Shown piece by piece: positions 21,079 through 36,624 of a DNA stretch of 64,000 bases. Under the pieces are notes generated by a model. That model did no database searches and was not told the DNA's origin. It worked only from the letters and a program-made list of their open reading frames with translations. The stretch covers positions 62,001 through 126,000 of the forward strand of contig NZ_JAOXHM010000002.1 in NCBI RefSeq assembly GCF_025780075.1. The letters run 5' to 3'. The stretch is from Ureaplasma sp. ES3154-GEN. GTDB lineage: Bacteria > Bacillota_I > Bacilli_A > Mycoplasmatales > Mycoplasmoidaceae. Both the position numbers and the translations under genes were made by a program. The first letter of the stretch is position 1, and each line of letters begins with the position of its first letter.

Positions 21079-23910
21079 ATGGATAAAATTATTATTAAAA
21101 ATGCATATGCAAATAATTTAAAAAATATTGACCTAACACTTCCTAAAAATAAGCTAATTGTTATTACTGGTGTTTCGGGATCGGGAAAATCATCATTAGC
21201 GTTTGATACCATTTATGTTGAAGGTAAACGACGTTACTTTGAGTCCTTGTCTAGTTATGCACGACGGTTTTTAGGCGGAAATGAAAAAGCAGACGTTGAA
21301 AGTATTGATGGGTTATCACCCACAATTGCAGTAGATCAAAAAACAACTAGTCATAATCCACGTTCAACCGTGGGTACCAGTACAGAAATTTATGATTATT
21401 TACGCGTGTTATTTGCACGGGTCGGGGTAGTACACTGTATTAATAACCACGGAATTATTTATGCACAAACTAAAAAAGAAATTTTAAATTATATCCTTGA
21501 ACAACCGCTTGGTAGTAAAGTTGAAATTCTCGCACCAATTGATATTAAGCACTATAAGAGTAAAAAAGAAATTTTAAGTTATTTACAGGATGAAAACATT
21601 ATTCGGGTTTATTTAGATAATCAATTATTTTTAGTTAAAGATCTTCTTAAAATTGATGAAAAAACAAAAGCCATTAGTGTTGTTATTGACCGAATCGTTT
21701 TGGATAAGGATGAACAAATACGAACTCGTTTAAGCGAATCAGTGGAATATACATTAAAAATGACAGATCAACGCGTGTTAATTAAGATTAATGATAATTA
21801 TAAAATGTTTTCTACTGTTGCAATTTGTCCTGTTTGTCACTTTAGTATGAGCAAAATTGAACCGAATCTTTTTTCGTTTAACTCGCCACATGGGGCGTGT
21901 GAAAAATGTAAGGGCTTAGGGTATAACTATGTACCTGATGAACGCAAAATGATTCCCAATCCTCAATTAAGTATTAACCAGGGTGGAATTGATTTTTTCA
22001 AAAATACAGTTAACACTACAAACATGGATTGACAACGCTTTGCATGTTTAATTAAACATTATGGTATTGACCAGTCAATTCCGATTGCAAATTTAAAACC
22101 TCATCAACTTGAATTATTACTATATGGATCCACAACTCCCATTAATATCGATTTATTATCTGCTAACAACAAAGCATACAATAGTGTAGATTATGTAGAA
22201 GGAGTTTTAGAGCTTGTTATGCGTCGGTATGAAGAAACTAATTCTGAACAAGCACGAGAACACTACAATAAATATATGAGTGAGCAAACGTGTAAAACGT
22301 GTGCAGGTAAAAAACTTCGTAGAGAAGCCTTGACAATTCGGATTAACGATTTAGATATCATTGATTTTACGCAATTAAACGTAAATGAAGCACTGGATTT
22401 TTTTATACAATGGAATCTAAATGATGAACAACAACAAATTGCTAATCCATTGGTTAAAGAAATTACAGACCGATTAGGATTTTTAAAAAATGTTGGATTA
22501 GATTATTTGAACCTTGCACGGAGTTCTTCGAGTTTATCAGGGGGAGAATCACAACGTATTCGATTAGCAACCCAAATGGGCTCAAAATTAACGGGGATTT
22601 TATATGTACTTGATGAACCATCGATTGGATTACATCAAAAGGATAACGACAAACTAATTGGAACACTTAAAGAAATGCGGGATCTGGGAAACACAGTTAT
22701 TGTTGTAGAACACGATTTAGATACTATTCGTGCTGCAGATTATGTTGTAGACATTGGATTAAAGGCAGGCGCGGAAGGTGGTTACGTTATTGCCGCGGGG
22801 ACTGTGGAAGAAGTTGCTAATAACCCTAATTCGTTAACTGGGAAATATTTAAGTAACAAACTAATGATCCCTGTTCCAACAACTCGAAGAAGTGGAAATG
22901 GTAAAAAAATTATTTTGCAAAAGGCAAGTGGAAATAATTTGAAAAAGGTTGATTTAACTATTCCCCTTGGCAAAATGATAGCAGTTACGGGAGTGTCTGG
23001 CTCGGGAAAATCAACCCTAATTATGCAAACACTAGTTAAAGCAATTGACTATCATAACTTTAATCCTTTTGTCAAACCAGCACCCTATAAAAATTTAATA
23101 GGCCATCAAAACATTGATAAAATGGTTTTAGTAAATCAGGACCCAATTGGGCAAACATCACGCAGTAATCCTGCAACTTATGTTGGTGTTTTTGATGACA
23201 TTCGTTCGGTGTTTGAAAATACTAAACTCGCAAAGGAAAAAGGTTTTTTGAAAGGTCGTTTTTCTTTCAATGTTCCCGGAGGTCGTTGTGAAAAATGTTT
23301 AGGTGACGGAACCATTCGTATTGGAATGCACTTTTTACCTGATGTTTATATTCAATGTGACGAATGTAATGGACAAAGATATAATGATGAAACTTTAGAA
23401 GTAAAATTTAAACAGAAATCAATTTATGATGTTTTACAAATGAGTGTAGCCGAAGCATTAGAGTTTTTTGTTAATTTTCCGATTATTCATAGAAAACTGC
23501 AATTATTATCGGATGTTGGATTAGGGTATATTAGCTTGGGCGCACCATCAACTAGTTTGTCTGGTGGAGAAGCACAACGTATCAAATTAGCTAAATTTTT
23601 GCAGAGAAAACCTACTGGAAAAACATTATACGTATTAGATGAACCGACAACAGGTTTACATTTGCACGATATCGCTCAGTTGATTACCATTTTTAATCGT
23701 ATTGTAGATAATAAAGACACGATTGTTGTTATTGAACATAATCTTGATTTAATTAAGGTTTGTGATCATATTATTGATTTAGGATTAAACGGAGGGGACG
23801 AAGGTGGTAAAATTATCGCTACTGGTACTCCTGAACAAGTGGTTGCAAATCATCCTGAATCCTATACTGCAAGATATCTTGCGCCATATTTAGAAAAAAA
23901 TAACAAGTAA
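21079..23910 (+). CDS. uvrA: Excinuclease ABC subunit A
   Basis: ATPase that recognises damaged DNA in nucleotide excision repair with UvrB and UvrC. 943 residues, full length. Two ABC modules: Walker [10 protein letters not shown] near residue 31 and GVSGSGKST in the second half; signature [14 protein letters not shown] and [13 protein letters not shown]; zinc modules CPVC/CEKC and CEKC/CDEC; the insertion segment [16 protein letters not shown] and [16 protein letters not shown]-like [15 protein letters not shown]. Trp codon TGA at 22030 joins two segments. AAGGAG is 5 bases upstream. It may be transcribed with the following lipoprotein gene, which starts 14 bases on. Confidence 0.97.
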
Positions 23911-23924
23911 AGAAGGAATAAATA

Positions 23925-25892
23925 ATGAAAAAGAAACATTTATTAATTAGTACAATTGCAGGGATTACTGCTCTAGCAGGAGTAGCAGCTGTTGCAAGCA
24001 GTTGTAGTCAGAAAAACAAAAACAAAGAGAATTTCTTTAAGATAAAAGTTGAAATTAACAATTTTTATATGTCTTTAACCCCAGCACAAAAAACAGTTTT
24101 TGATAATAAGTATAGAGCAATGATTGCTGATATTGAAAAAGCTTACAATGAAGCTAAAAACAAGGCGGATTTTACTAAAATTGATGTGAAATTTAATCAA
24201 TTATTAACAGATATCAAGCATGATCCGTTATTTGAATCTTCTAGTACAAATTCAACGGAGAATACGAATCAGTCTAATACAAAGACAGATCCAATAGTAA
24301 CTAGACCAGAATTTATTAAAACAAAACGCACTCCAGAAGAAATTATTGGTAATGGTCAAATTGCAACATTAGTTTTAAATGATGACGCGATTTTAAATAA
24401 TTTTTTAAAACAAGCAAATACCGTTCGCAGCGTTACACCAACATATGTAGAGCCGACATTTGATTTAAAAAACATTAAAAACCAACAAACAGAAAATAAC
24501 AATGCTTTTGGAATTGATGGAAAAAATATTTTTAGCTTCCAACAAAATGAAATTAGTTCGTTAGATTTTTATTCATTTATTCATAATTTTCAAATTAACG
24601 ATTTAGGTTTAATCGCTAATTTAGCATTAATGGATGCTAAAACAGAAAACGATAAAGTAGTGTCAACAGCAGTTCCGTTTAACACATTAAGTGCAAGTAA
24701 TGTTTCTTCATATGACCGAAACGGCTTCTTAGATTATGATATTCAACATGGTCAACTACGTTGATTCTCATTAATTCGTGACCCTAAAAATTCTAACAGC
24801 ACTTACCAAACGCAAACCACAATTTTAAAAGGGTTTAAAGCAGATATTAGTAAAGTTTTTATCTTTGATGAAAAGACTATTGCATGAGCTAATAAAGAAA
24901 CAAAGAGTCAAAACCTTATGGTAGAGTTTTCAAAAAAAGATAGTGATCAAAAAATAAGTGTGGAAACTGAATTTCAATATATTGAAGATCCAAGAGCAAA
25001 TTTGATTTTAGCAAAAATTAGTTTAAACGAAGCAAGCGGTGGCGAATATACAATTAGTAAAATCTATGCAAAAGATGCACCAGATACTAATTTGTATAAT
25101 GCTGCAGAAGATCAACAAGCAAATTTACACAAGTTTATTGTTTATAAAGACAACCAAACAATTGAACCAAATGCAAACATCAACATTAATTTATTTTTAA
25201 CTCCGCAAGGGCAACAAATCCGACCGATGTTCGGAATAGGGAATATCGAAATAGATAATGTGTTACGCCAAAAAATGCAAGATGATGAAGCTTTTGCTAA
25301 AACTAACAAAGAATCGATGATTCTTTTCTCAAAACCATTAGCAAACATTTCTTTAAATAATTTAGATGAAACATTCTTTCCAGTTTTATTAACTACAGAT
25401 GAACTTGCTAACTACAACTACCAATATGTTGTAACTAAGGATTCAGAAGTAAATAACCAATTAATTTTTAAAGTTAAATACATCAACAAAACAACAAATA
25501 AAGAAACATTGTCTGAAAATGAATTAAAAATTCGTTATACATCACTTTACGATGCAGAAAATATTACATCTGTAAAAGTTGAAATGGATGGATTTAAAAA
25601 AGATAGTGAAGCTTACACTCAGTATGTAAATGATAATAAAGATAAAGATTTAAAAGCTATGGATTACGATGATTTAATGGATTTAATTAATCAAGCGTAC
25701 ACTATCTATTATTCAGGGATTGATTTAGAAAACAATACTGTGTATACAAAAGCTGAAGTTTTAGATGATAAGACAATCCAATTGTCTTTCTATACTACAT
25801 ACCAACAAACAACAAGTGAAATTAAAACATCAACAACACCAAATATTTTATTAGGAACCGCAACAATTGATATCTTTAAGTCAAGCAATTAA
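23925..25892 (+). CDS. Lipoprotein, unknown function
   Basis: 655 residues. Signal peptide MKKKHLLISTIAG with lipobox ending ASSC (about residue 27). Then a helical segment (about 30-105) with alternating charged residues, a Ser/Thr/Asn linker (SSSTNSTENTNQS), and a long beta-rich region. Two TGA codons (24762, 24885) are Trp. A short segment (KTKRTPEEIIGNGQIATLVLNDD) begins the conserved-looking part, but I recognise no family. AAGGA precedes the ATG. It follows uvrA by 14 bases and is probably surface exposed. Confidence 0.85.
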
Positions 25893-25921
25893 ACAACCAT
25901 TAAGGCCAGCACTTAATGTGT

Positions 25922-25927
25922 TATAAT
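25922..25927 (+). promoter_or_regulatory. -10 box for hpt-ftsH
   Basis: TATAAT 48 bases upstream of the TTG start of hpt, in the only gap between the lipoprotein gene and the hpt-ftsH pair. Confidence 0.5.
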
Positions 25928-25975
25928 TAAAAGATTAATCATATTGTATTGATAATCATAAGTAGAGGTTTTATT

Positions 25976-26566
25976 TTGAAGCAAGTAGATAGTAGAATTA
26001 AAGAAGTTTTAATTACTGAAGAGCAAATTAACGAGCGTGTCAAAGATGCTGCTGCGTGAATCAACAGTAATTATGAAAACAAAACGCCCATTATTATTGG
26101 GATTTTAAAAGGGTGTATTCCTTTTCTTGGAAAATTAATTCCTCATATCAATGTCGATGTGCGGTTTGATTTTATGGCCATTAGTAGTTTTAAAGGCGGA
26201 ATTACTGCACAAACTGAACCTGAAATTGTAACTGATTTAAAATTTAGTGTTCAGGGTGAAGATATAATTCTAGTTGAAGACATTATTGATACGGGTCGAA
26301 CTATTAAAAAAGTTATTAGTTTATTATTAGCTCGGGGCGCTAATTCAGTTAAACTTGTAACTTTGGTAGACAAAAAAGAAGGTCGAAAAGTTGATTTAGT
26401 AGCAGATTTTGTTTGCTTTGATATCCCATTGGTTTTTATTGTTGGTTTTGGTTTGGATTATAAAGAAATTATGCGTAATTTCCCATACATCGGGGTTTTA
26501 AAAGAAGAAGTTTATATGCAGGATTTACAACAACAAAAAGCTAATGAAGAAGTTGGTGAAAGATAG
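25976..26566 (+). CDS. hpt: Hypoxanthine (guanine) phosphoribosyltransferase
   Basis: Salvages purine bases by joining them to PRPP. 196 residues. The PRPP-binding motif ILVEDIIDTGRTI is clear, with GILKGCIPF upstream and FIVGFGLDYKEIMRNFPYIG at the C-terminus, both typical of HPRT. The start is a TTG at 25976 with GAGG 8 bases upstream; no ATG fits before the conserved N-terminal region. A TGA at 26057 is Trp. The stop codon TAG shares its G with the GTG start of ftsH, the common hpt-ftsH pairing in Firmicutes relatives. Confidence 0.94.
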
Positions 26567-28665
26567 TGCAAATAAAACAATCATTATGACAAAAGCTTCG
26601 CCATTTTTTTAGCGCATCTGCTGATGATTCGCAAGATTTGAGTCAACCAAAGACTCCTAACCTATCAAAAGAAGATAAAAAACGAAATAAACGCAAAATT
26701 ATTATTATTTCATTAGTGATTGCAGCACTTGTTGCTCTTGCAATTGGACTAATTGTTTATTTTTCATTACCATCAAATGACTTTTATTTATATGTAAATA
26801 GAGCTGTTTATGAAAATGGAGTTTTAAAGGTTTTTGCTACATCTCCTGATCCAGCCAAACAAATATTATTAACTGAAAATAGTTACTTTATCTTTAAACA
26901 AGAGTATTTAACAAACCCAACAACTAAGGTGTTTTTGAATACCGGATTTAATTATGAAATTACATATTATGACTCCGTAATGCGCCAATATGTGCATTTT
27001 ACAGTTGTAAAAGATGGAAGAGAGTTATTTTTAGGTTCAAGCGCTTTATCAGAAGTTTTTGGTAATCAACCTAATTGATTTTTAGGATCATTGCAACGAG
27101 TGGGGTTTAGACCCCAAGGGTTTGACGCGCGTATTATCGTATCACCAATTATCTCAATTCTATTAATGTTTATATTTATTTGAATTTTCTCACGAATGGC
27201 TCGAGCACAAAATGACGCAATGATGGGAAATAATAAACAGTCTGCAAAACTGACACGTTCAAACGTTCGTTTTTATGATGTTGCAGGAATTGCAGAAGTT
27301 AAGAATGAGTTAATTGAAATTGTTGATTTTTTAAAAACTCCAAAAAAATATGTTGCAGCAGGTGCACGAATTCCTAAAGGGGTTATGTTATATGGACCTC
27401 CAGGAACAGGTAAAACTTTAATTGCAAAAGCAGTTGCTGGGGAAGCAAATGTACCATTCTTCCAAACAACAGGTTCATCTTTTGAAGACACGTTTGTTGG
27501 TGTCGGTGCTCGTCGTGTGCGTGATTTGTTCGCAAAAGCGAAAAAGGTGGCACCAGCAATTATTTTCATTGATGAAATTGATTCAGTTGCTAAAAAACGA
27601 GGTAATTCATTAAACAACTTACAAGACCAAACAATTAATCAGTTGCTAGCTGAATTAGATGGTTTTGAAACTTCTAGCGGTGTGATTGTTATGGCTGCAA
27701 CTAATCGTTTAGATACCCTAGATGAAGCGATTTTACGTCCTGGACGTTTTGACCGCCATATTAGTGTCAATTTACCAGATTTAAATGAACGTCGTGACAT
27801 TTTAAAAATTCATGCAAAAAACAAAAACCTTTCAAAAAAGGTTGAACTATTGGAAGTGGCACGTCGCACACCCGGTTTTTCAGGTGCTCAATTGGAAAAC
27901 GTCTTAAATGAGGCAGCATTGCTTGCTGTACGTGATAATTCAGTTACAATTAAGATGCAACATTTAGATGAAGCGATTGATCGTGTTATTGCTGGACCAT
28001 CACGCCCGGAAAAAGTGATTGAGGACCATGAAAAGAAGCAAATTGCATATCACGAAGCCGGCCATGCCCTTGCTGGTTTATATGCTCCTGGAACAGAGAT
28101 TGTCCAAAAAATTACAATTATTCCGCGGGGTCAAGCTTTAGGATATACGCTACAAACTCCTGAAAAAGCAGAAACTGTTCTGCAAACTAAACAACAATTA
28201 TTAAATCATATGCGAGTGGCGTTAGCGGGCCGTGCAGCAGAAGAGATTATTTTTGGTTTAGACCAAATTACTACTGGTGCTGCAAATGATTTCTATAAAG
28301 TTGCCCGGATTGCTCGGGGAATTGTTGCACAATTTGGAATGACTGATTTTGCACTAACTCAATTAGTTCCAACTGAAGGAGTCGACAACCCTTACCGGAA
28401 TGCTTATTCAGAACAAACAGCTTTTAAAATTGACCAAGAAGTAGAAAAACTTGTGCAACAAGAGTATAAAAAAGCTAAACAAGTAATTAATGATCATCGT
28501 GACGAGTTAGAATTAATGGTGGAAACATTGTTAGAATTAGAAACAATTTTACGTCCGCAGATTGAATATATTCATGAACATAAAGAATTACCACCAGAAG
28601 TACTCACTGCACGTGCAAATCGTTTACAAAAAAAACAAAACGAACCAGTTGATGTTGATAAATAA
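26566..28665 (+). CDS. ftsH: ATP-dependent zinc metalloprotease FtsH
   Basis: Membrane-bound AAA+ protease that degrades misfolded and regulatory membrane proteins. 699 residues. Two transmembrane helices (about 45-68 and 190-209) bracket an external domain; AAA Walker A GPPGTGKT at 277-284, IIFIDEIDSVAKKRG, the second region of homology ATNRLDTLDEAILRPGRFDR, and zinc motif HEAGH at 496-500. The GTG start at 26566 overlaps the hpt stop by one base, with GGTGAAAG just upstream; a later TTG would cut the basic N-terminus. Three Trp residues come from TGA. Confidence 0.96.
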
Positions 28666-28690
28666 CTAAAAACAACACCTAAATTTAAAG

Positions 28691-28715
28691 AAAGAAGACT
28701 TGCTGGTCTTCTTTT
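28691..28715 (+). terminator. Terminator after ftsH
   Basis: 9-bp stem AAAGAAGAC / GTCTTCTTT with loop TTGCTG, then a T-rich exit. Confidence 0.8.
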
Positions 28716-28719
28716 GTCT

Positions 28720-28725
28720 TATAAT
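28720..28725 (+). promoter_or_regulatory. -10 box for serS
   Basis: TATAAT immediately after the ftsH terminator and 30 bases before the serS ATG. No T-box leader fits in this space. Confidence 0.55.
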
Positions 28726-28755
28726 CAATATTGTTTATCTTAATAAGGAGTCTTT

Positions 28756-30009
<1,254 letters not shown>

Positions 30010-30036
30010 AAATTGTGTTGCACCAATTAGGAGATT

Positions 30037-31801
<1,765 letters not shown>

Positions 31802-31805
31802 AAAT

Positions 31806-31840
31806 AAAAACTATTTCCGTATAAACTGGAAATAGTTTTT
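31806..31840 (+). terminator. Terminator after hsdS
   Basis: Perfect 13-bp inverted repeat AAAAACTATTTCC / GGAAATAGTTTTT with a 9-base loop, T-rich exit. Confidence 0.88.
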
Positions 31841-31942
31841 GTTTGTTTAAAAGTATGATTTTTTTAAAATTGTTATTTATAGTGTTTTGCAAAAAATAAC
31901 TAATAAATTTAGATTATTTATATACAAATTCGTAATTATAAT

Positions 31943-33457
31943 TTACTGGTTATTCGGTTTATTTTGACGAGTGAAATACATTTCTCATTCTGCTGCACCA
32001 CTGTCTAAAGTATAAAGATATAAAACCCTTTTACCATGAATTTTACCTGTATTTTTATCCTTTTTATAGCTGCTAATTCGCATATTAGTTCCATTTTCAT
32101 TATAGTGGATTAATAAACGTTTTAAACCAACAGCTTGAGATTTATCATTATAATTCATTGTATTTCCTTTATCATCTCCATCGGAAATATATAAAGCAAC
32201 AATTCGGTTATTTGCATCAAAATCTGCGCCTCAAACATTTACAATGTGAGCATATGTTGACGTCATATTAAAAACAAGTCCCATGGCTTTTTTGTTATTA
32301 ATACTATCTTTAACCAATTTAGAGAACTGATCAATGTTGTTTAAACTGTGAATGTCAGTTAATAGTTTTTCATGAAAAACATCTTGAAAGAAACCACGCG
32401 TGGCAGATGGGGCATATTTCATAGGGTTATTACGATTTGGTACAGATACATATCTATAACCATTAATAAACATATCGATTAATTTATCTGCTCATGTATA
32501 TTCAGCGTCAAACATCTTATTGAAAAAATCAAAGATTTTTGAGCGATCAGGGTACTTGTTTTCATCGTGATAAACGGCGTTTAGGTCATTTAAGGTGATT
32601 GACTCATTGCCCGCACGAATAGTTCCTTTAGTTGGATCAGTTAAAAAGCGATTAATATAGTCTTTGTTGATATCTAACCATCAGTGCAACATATTGGTTG
32701 CAACAATTGCAGTACATAGATAATCATCACCTTCTGCGAAACGTTTGTTGATATCATACCAACCTTCGTTTTCAGAGTTTAATAGGGGATATTCACGCAT
32801 TTGTTCGAGTTCAGGATCTTGGGGTGTTGTGAATTTTGAAGGATCAACATTTACACCTTGGATTCATAATGTTTCAACAACTTGGGGTATTGCATCCAAT
32901 GATGGTTCTAGTTGTGTTGAATTATTTGATTGTTCAGTATTTTTGGGTGTAGCTTGAATATTTGAATCAGAAGGTGATTCGTTAGTATTTTGTTTATTAT
33001 TGGATTGGGGTATTGATGGTTGGGGATTTTCTTGATTCACACTAGGATTGTTATTTTTTTGTAATTCCTTTTTTGTTTGATTTTGCTTATTATTTTGAGT
33101 GGATGAATCTGTATTAATTTTAGTATGTTTCTCAAAATTGGCTTCAACTTTAGGTTGTTCTTTTGTTTCTGACTGTGTTGTTGGGTTATGTTGAAAAAGT
33201 AAATCTGGTTTAACAGATGATTTTTCTTTTGATTGAGAAGAAATTTGTTCTGTTATTTTTTTAACCACTTTTTCATTAGTATCTGCTTGTTGTTTTTGGT
33301 TAATACTACTATTACTTTGATTTGGTTTTTGAGGATTCTGAACTTCAGGAGTAATAGGTTTTTCTTGTTGTTTGCGTGCACAACTAACGATAGTTATTGC
33401 GCCAGCACTGATTATTAAACCAGTAGCTAAGAATATTGGAATAATTTTATGTTTCAT
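31943..33457 (-). CDS. IdeS/Mac-family immunoglobulin cysteine protease lipoprotein
   Basis: 504 residues. Signal peptide with lipobox IVSC (Cys26), a disordered Gln/Asn/Ser/Lys/Pro-rich linker (about 30-190), then a C-terminal domain closely resembling streptococcal IdeS (peptidase family C66). Aligned by eye: GWYDINKRF, DDYLC..NMLHWWLDINKD, LIDMFINGYR, HIVNVWGADFD, ALYISDGD. The IdeS catalytic set is present: Lys238, Cys248, His404, Asp426; Lys is 10 residues before Cys and Asp 22 after His, as in IdeS. IdeS cuts the IgG hinge; the Ig target here is inferred. Several Trp in the domain are TGA, so the standard code breaks the gene. No good ribosome site is seen before the ATG; it lies 65 bases after the next upstream lipoprotein gene. 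Confidence 0.9.
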
Positions 33458-33522
33458 ATTTATTTATATATAGCTGATTATTTAATATTAGAGAAAATAA
33501 ATTTAAGTGAATTATAAAGAAT

Positions 33523-34554
33523 TTATTTAACAATAATCTCTACTGGATCCTTAAATTGAATTGTGTGTTGGTTGTACACATCATGATGGTGAGTATGTTG
33601 AAATGAAACCCCGGTGATTCGAATTTTATCGTGGTTTTTTAAATAGTTTAAATCATTAATGGTAAATTTTAAGACTGATGTTGTTCCTACTCCATCCTGA
33701 GGTGTAACGCTTTTTACGGTAACACTGTCTGTCCAAGCACCAACACCATCAATTCGTAATTGAATTTGTGAATGATCATGCTTAAATATATTATAAATAT
33801 CTTTTAAAATAATATCGTTAATGACACCAGTGTTTTTATTTATTGAGTTATCGTTATTTACGAAATTAATGACACTATTTGATTCACCAAGTCTGGTTTT
33901 GGTGTTTCGAACTAGACGAACTTCATCTTGTTCTAAATCATGGTGGTGGTCGTGTCCAAAACTATCATCATCATTTAAAACATATCAATTGTAGATCATT
34001 AATTCATTTTCTTCGTCTATATTAAGTTCTTTCCCTAAAACATATTGGTTGTCAATCAAAGTTCTTTTTGGTCAAGGTTCAGTCGTGTTAAAACGAGGAT
34101 CACTTGTAATGTTAAGCGCTAGTTTACTTTGGCCTGGTAGGTTTTCTAGGCTATTTTCACGATTAGGTTCTTGAATGCTATGTTGATGATTGTGATCGTG
34201 ATGATCGTGATGATCATCAATGTTTGTAGGTTCGAGTGCTGTTTGTGTTCTAATGATTTCACTTAATTGATTGATTTTTATTTGCATCTTGTTTTTTAAG
34301 TCATCTAGTCGGCTTTTATTGCTTGTTTTTTTGTATTCAGCAACAAGGTCATCAAACGCCTTTTTAGTTGGTTTTTGATTAGTTTGCATATTGATTGACA
34401 AACTTTGGTATTTTGTTTCAAAACTATTAATTAATTCTGTTAATTGGGAATCTTCTTTTTCAGATTGGCATGCAGCAGCGATAGCAGGAATAGTTGTCAC
34501 TAAGGCTGTACTTGCAGCAAGAATAGTTATTAATTTTCATTTTTTGTGTTTCAT
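33523..34554 (-). CDS. His-rich lipoprotein, unknown function
   Basis: 343 residues. MKHKKWKLITILAASTA signal peptide and lipobox AAAC near residue 30, then a helical region (about 40-105) and a His/Asp cluster DDHHDHHDHNHQH. Further clusters occur later (GHDHHHD; FQHTHHHD), and the C-terminal part is beta-rich. Surface-anchored metal binding is a reasonable inference, with nickel, zinc or others possible. I recognise no enzyme family. AAAGGAAC lies upstream of the start; the preceding 678-residue lipoprotein gene ends 18 bases before it. Two TGA-Trp codons occur in the first half, at residue 6 and near residue 161. Confidence 0.8.
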
Positions 34555-34572
34555 ATAAGTTCCTTTTGTTAA

Positions 34573-36609
34573 TTATTTAATAAATTTATCTCAGTAAGAT
34601 CCCCATTGAAATGTATCATTAATTTCTGATGCATATTGATTTTTCTTCTCTTGAGGAATTAGCTGCAATAAATTATCTAGTGTTGCATCAAGAATTTCAT
34701 TATATCCAATTGGGGAACGAATTCCTTCAGTTCATAAGGTGTAGTCTTCAACAAAGATGTTTTTGGAAAGAATTTTGGGATTGTGAACGGTTTCTTTTTG
34801 AACCTTGTTGGTTAACATCTTGTTGATATAAGTATTTATTGTATGATTCGAGAATAAGCTTTGTTTGTTTTTGGAAAGATTGAAAATGACATCAAAATTG
34901 TTGTTAAATTTTGCAAAGTTCCCTTCTTGTAACCCACCACTACCAAGATTTCATCATCAACCATGATCATCCATATTTAAAATGGAATTGGTAATTGATT
35001 CACGCGCTTTGCGTACTTCTTCGCTTCCGTCATCACGAATACAGTGTATTTCTCCGTTATCGTGAATATGACACCCCTTAGGGAGTCGGTTAGAAACAGG
35101 TTGTAATAATGCCTGATAGGCATTACCTTGTAAACGGGGATTAGGTCCGCGGAAGCCTAAGTCATAATAGAGAAAACCATATTTAGAAATAGTCTGCAAA
35201 GTGTTTGTTCCATTTCGTTCAAATGTAGTTAATAAACCTAGCGATAGAGATTCACGATTATCGAATTGATTTTTCTCAGGATTGTAGTTTGGATCAATGA
35301 TTCCTAACTTTTGAAATAAAGATCGCATCTTATGCAAGCGCTCATAAATATTGCCTGCAATTTCATTTGCGTTCTTTAACGCATTTTTCATCAGTGTTAA
35401 TCTTTCGGGTTCGTTCTTAAATAATTCTGCTGCTTCTTTTGAATATGCATACGCAGTTGTTCAGTATGCAATATCATAAAGATATAACATCGATTCACGC
35501 ATTGAACCTAAATATACTTGAGCTCCACCATCCGCGCGTAAATTTTGTTCATATACAGGGTGGTGTTGTAAAATTGATTTACTTTCCGAACGATCTAAAT
35601 CACATAAAGGTAAAGGACTATCAAGATCATAACTACACATATTTGGTGTATAGTTTAATTTTTTGACTCCTGCTTCTTTTTCTTTTTTACTAATGATTAA
35701 ATTATTAAATAAACGGTAGATTTTTGAATTAAGGGAGTTTTGATTTTGTCATCCTTTTTCAGGTGCAAAAATAGGAATATTGTTTTGGTTAATAATAACC
35801 TCATTGTTGGCATTAACACCCTGAAAACCAATGATAAATTTAGCAAAATTTGATTTTCAAAAATCAAAATTAAGATTTGCGTAATCATGCAAATAACGTT
35901 CATTTACTTGTTTAGCGTGGTGAGCATAGTTGTATAGAGGGTATAATTGACCTTCTTTTTTATCTAAATATTCCAAGCCAAGTTTTAGATTAGTCTTTAA
36001 ATCATTATTAGGATTATTTTCGAAATCTGTAATTGTTTCAGGGGATAATGTTAAAAACATATCTCGACTAACCTTAAAATCAACCGGATAAGCGTGTGTA
36101 CTTTTTTCTATTGGACCACCTTGGATGTCTAATGTTCGCGCACCTGGTTGGTAGTGGGAGCTATCAAAAAGATAACGTTCATACATGACCATTGATCCTT
36201 TGTTAAAGTATCAATACTCTTCTGAACGTCCTTCGTTATATCCGTTTCCGCTAAAACTAAATCATGATGGATCAAAAACTTGTATTTTGCTTTCAATTCC
36301 TGCTAATTTATTTGCTAATGCATTTGCAAATGCGGGTTTATGTAAAACATAGGAAGTGAATTCCTTGTGGTTCATTGCGTTGATATAAGGAAAAGGTTCT
36401 TTTTTGTTTCAGAACAATTGAGTTGGGTAAAAATCGGGTGTAATCCCTAAAGCGAGCAAATTATCCGCTTGCGAGACATATGTAGGAAAAATTTTATATG
36501 TTTTTGCTTCGTGCTGGCAAGAAACAGCAACTGCACTAATACTAGTTAGGGTAGTGATTCCTAATAATACAGAAGATCAAATTTTTGCTTGTCGTTTAAT
36601 TTTTTTCAT
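34573..36609 (-). CDS. Large lipoprotein with Cys/His motif, unknown function
   Basis: 678 residues. MKKIKRQAKIWSSVLLG signal peptide and lipobox AVSC near residue 30. The body is rich in Tyr, Trp and Asn, with segments such as GGAQVYLGSMRESMLYLYD and GLLTTFERNGTNTL. A short CHIHDNGEIHC motif (about residue 500) and His pairs (YAHHAK, LQHHP) could hold a metal or disulfide. I do not recognise a family; a solute-binding or enzymatic role cannot be told. It is first in a run of three minus-strand lipoprotein genes ending with the IdeS-like protease. The start has AGGT about 8 bases upstream and a -10-like box further up. Confidence 0.82.
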
Positions 36610-36624
36610 GAAATACCTGTTAAT

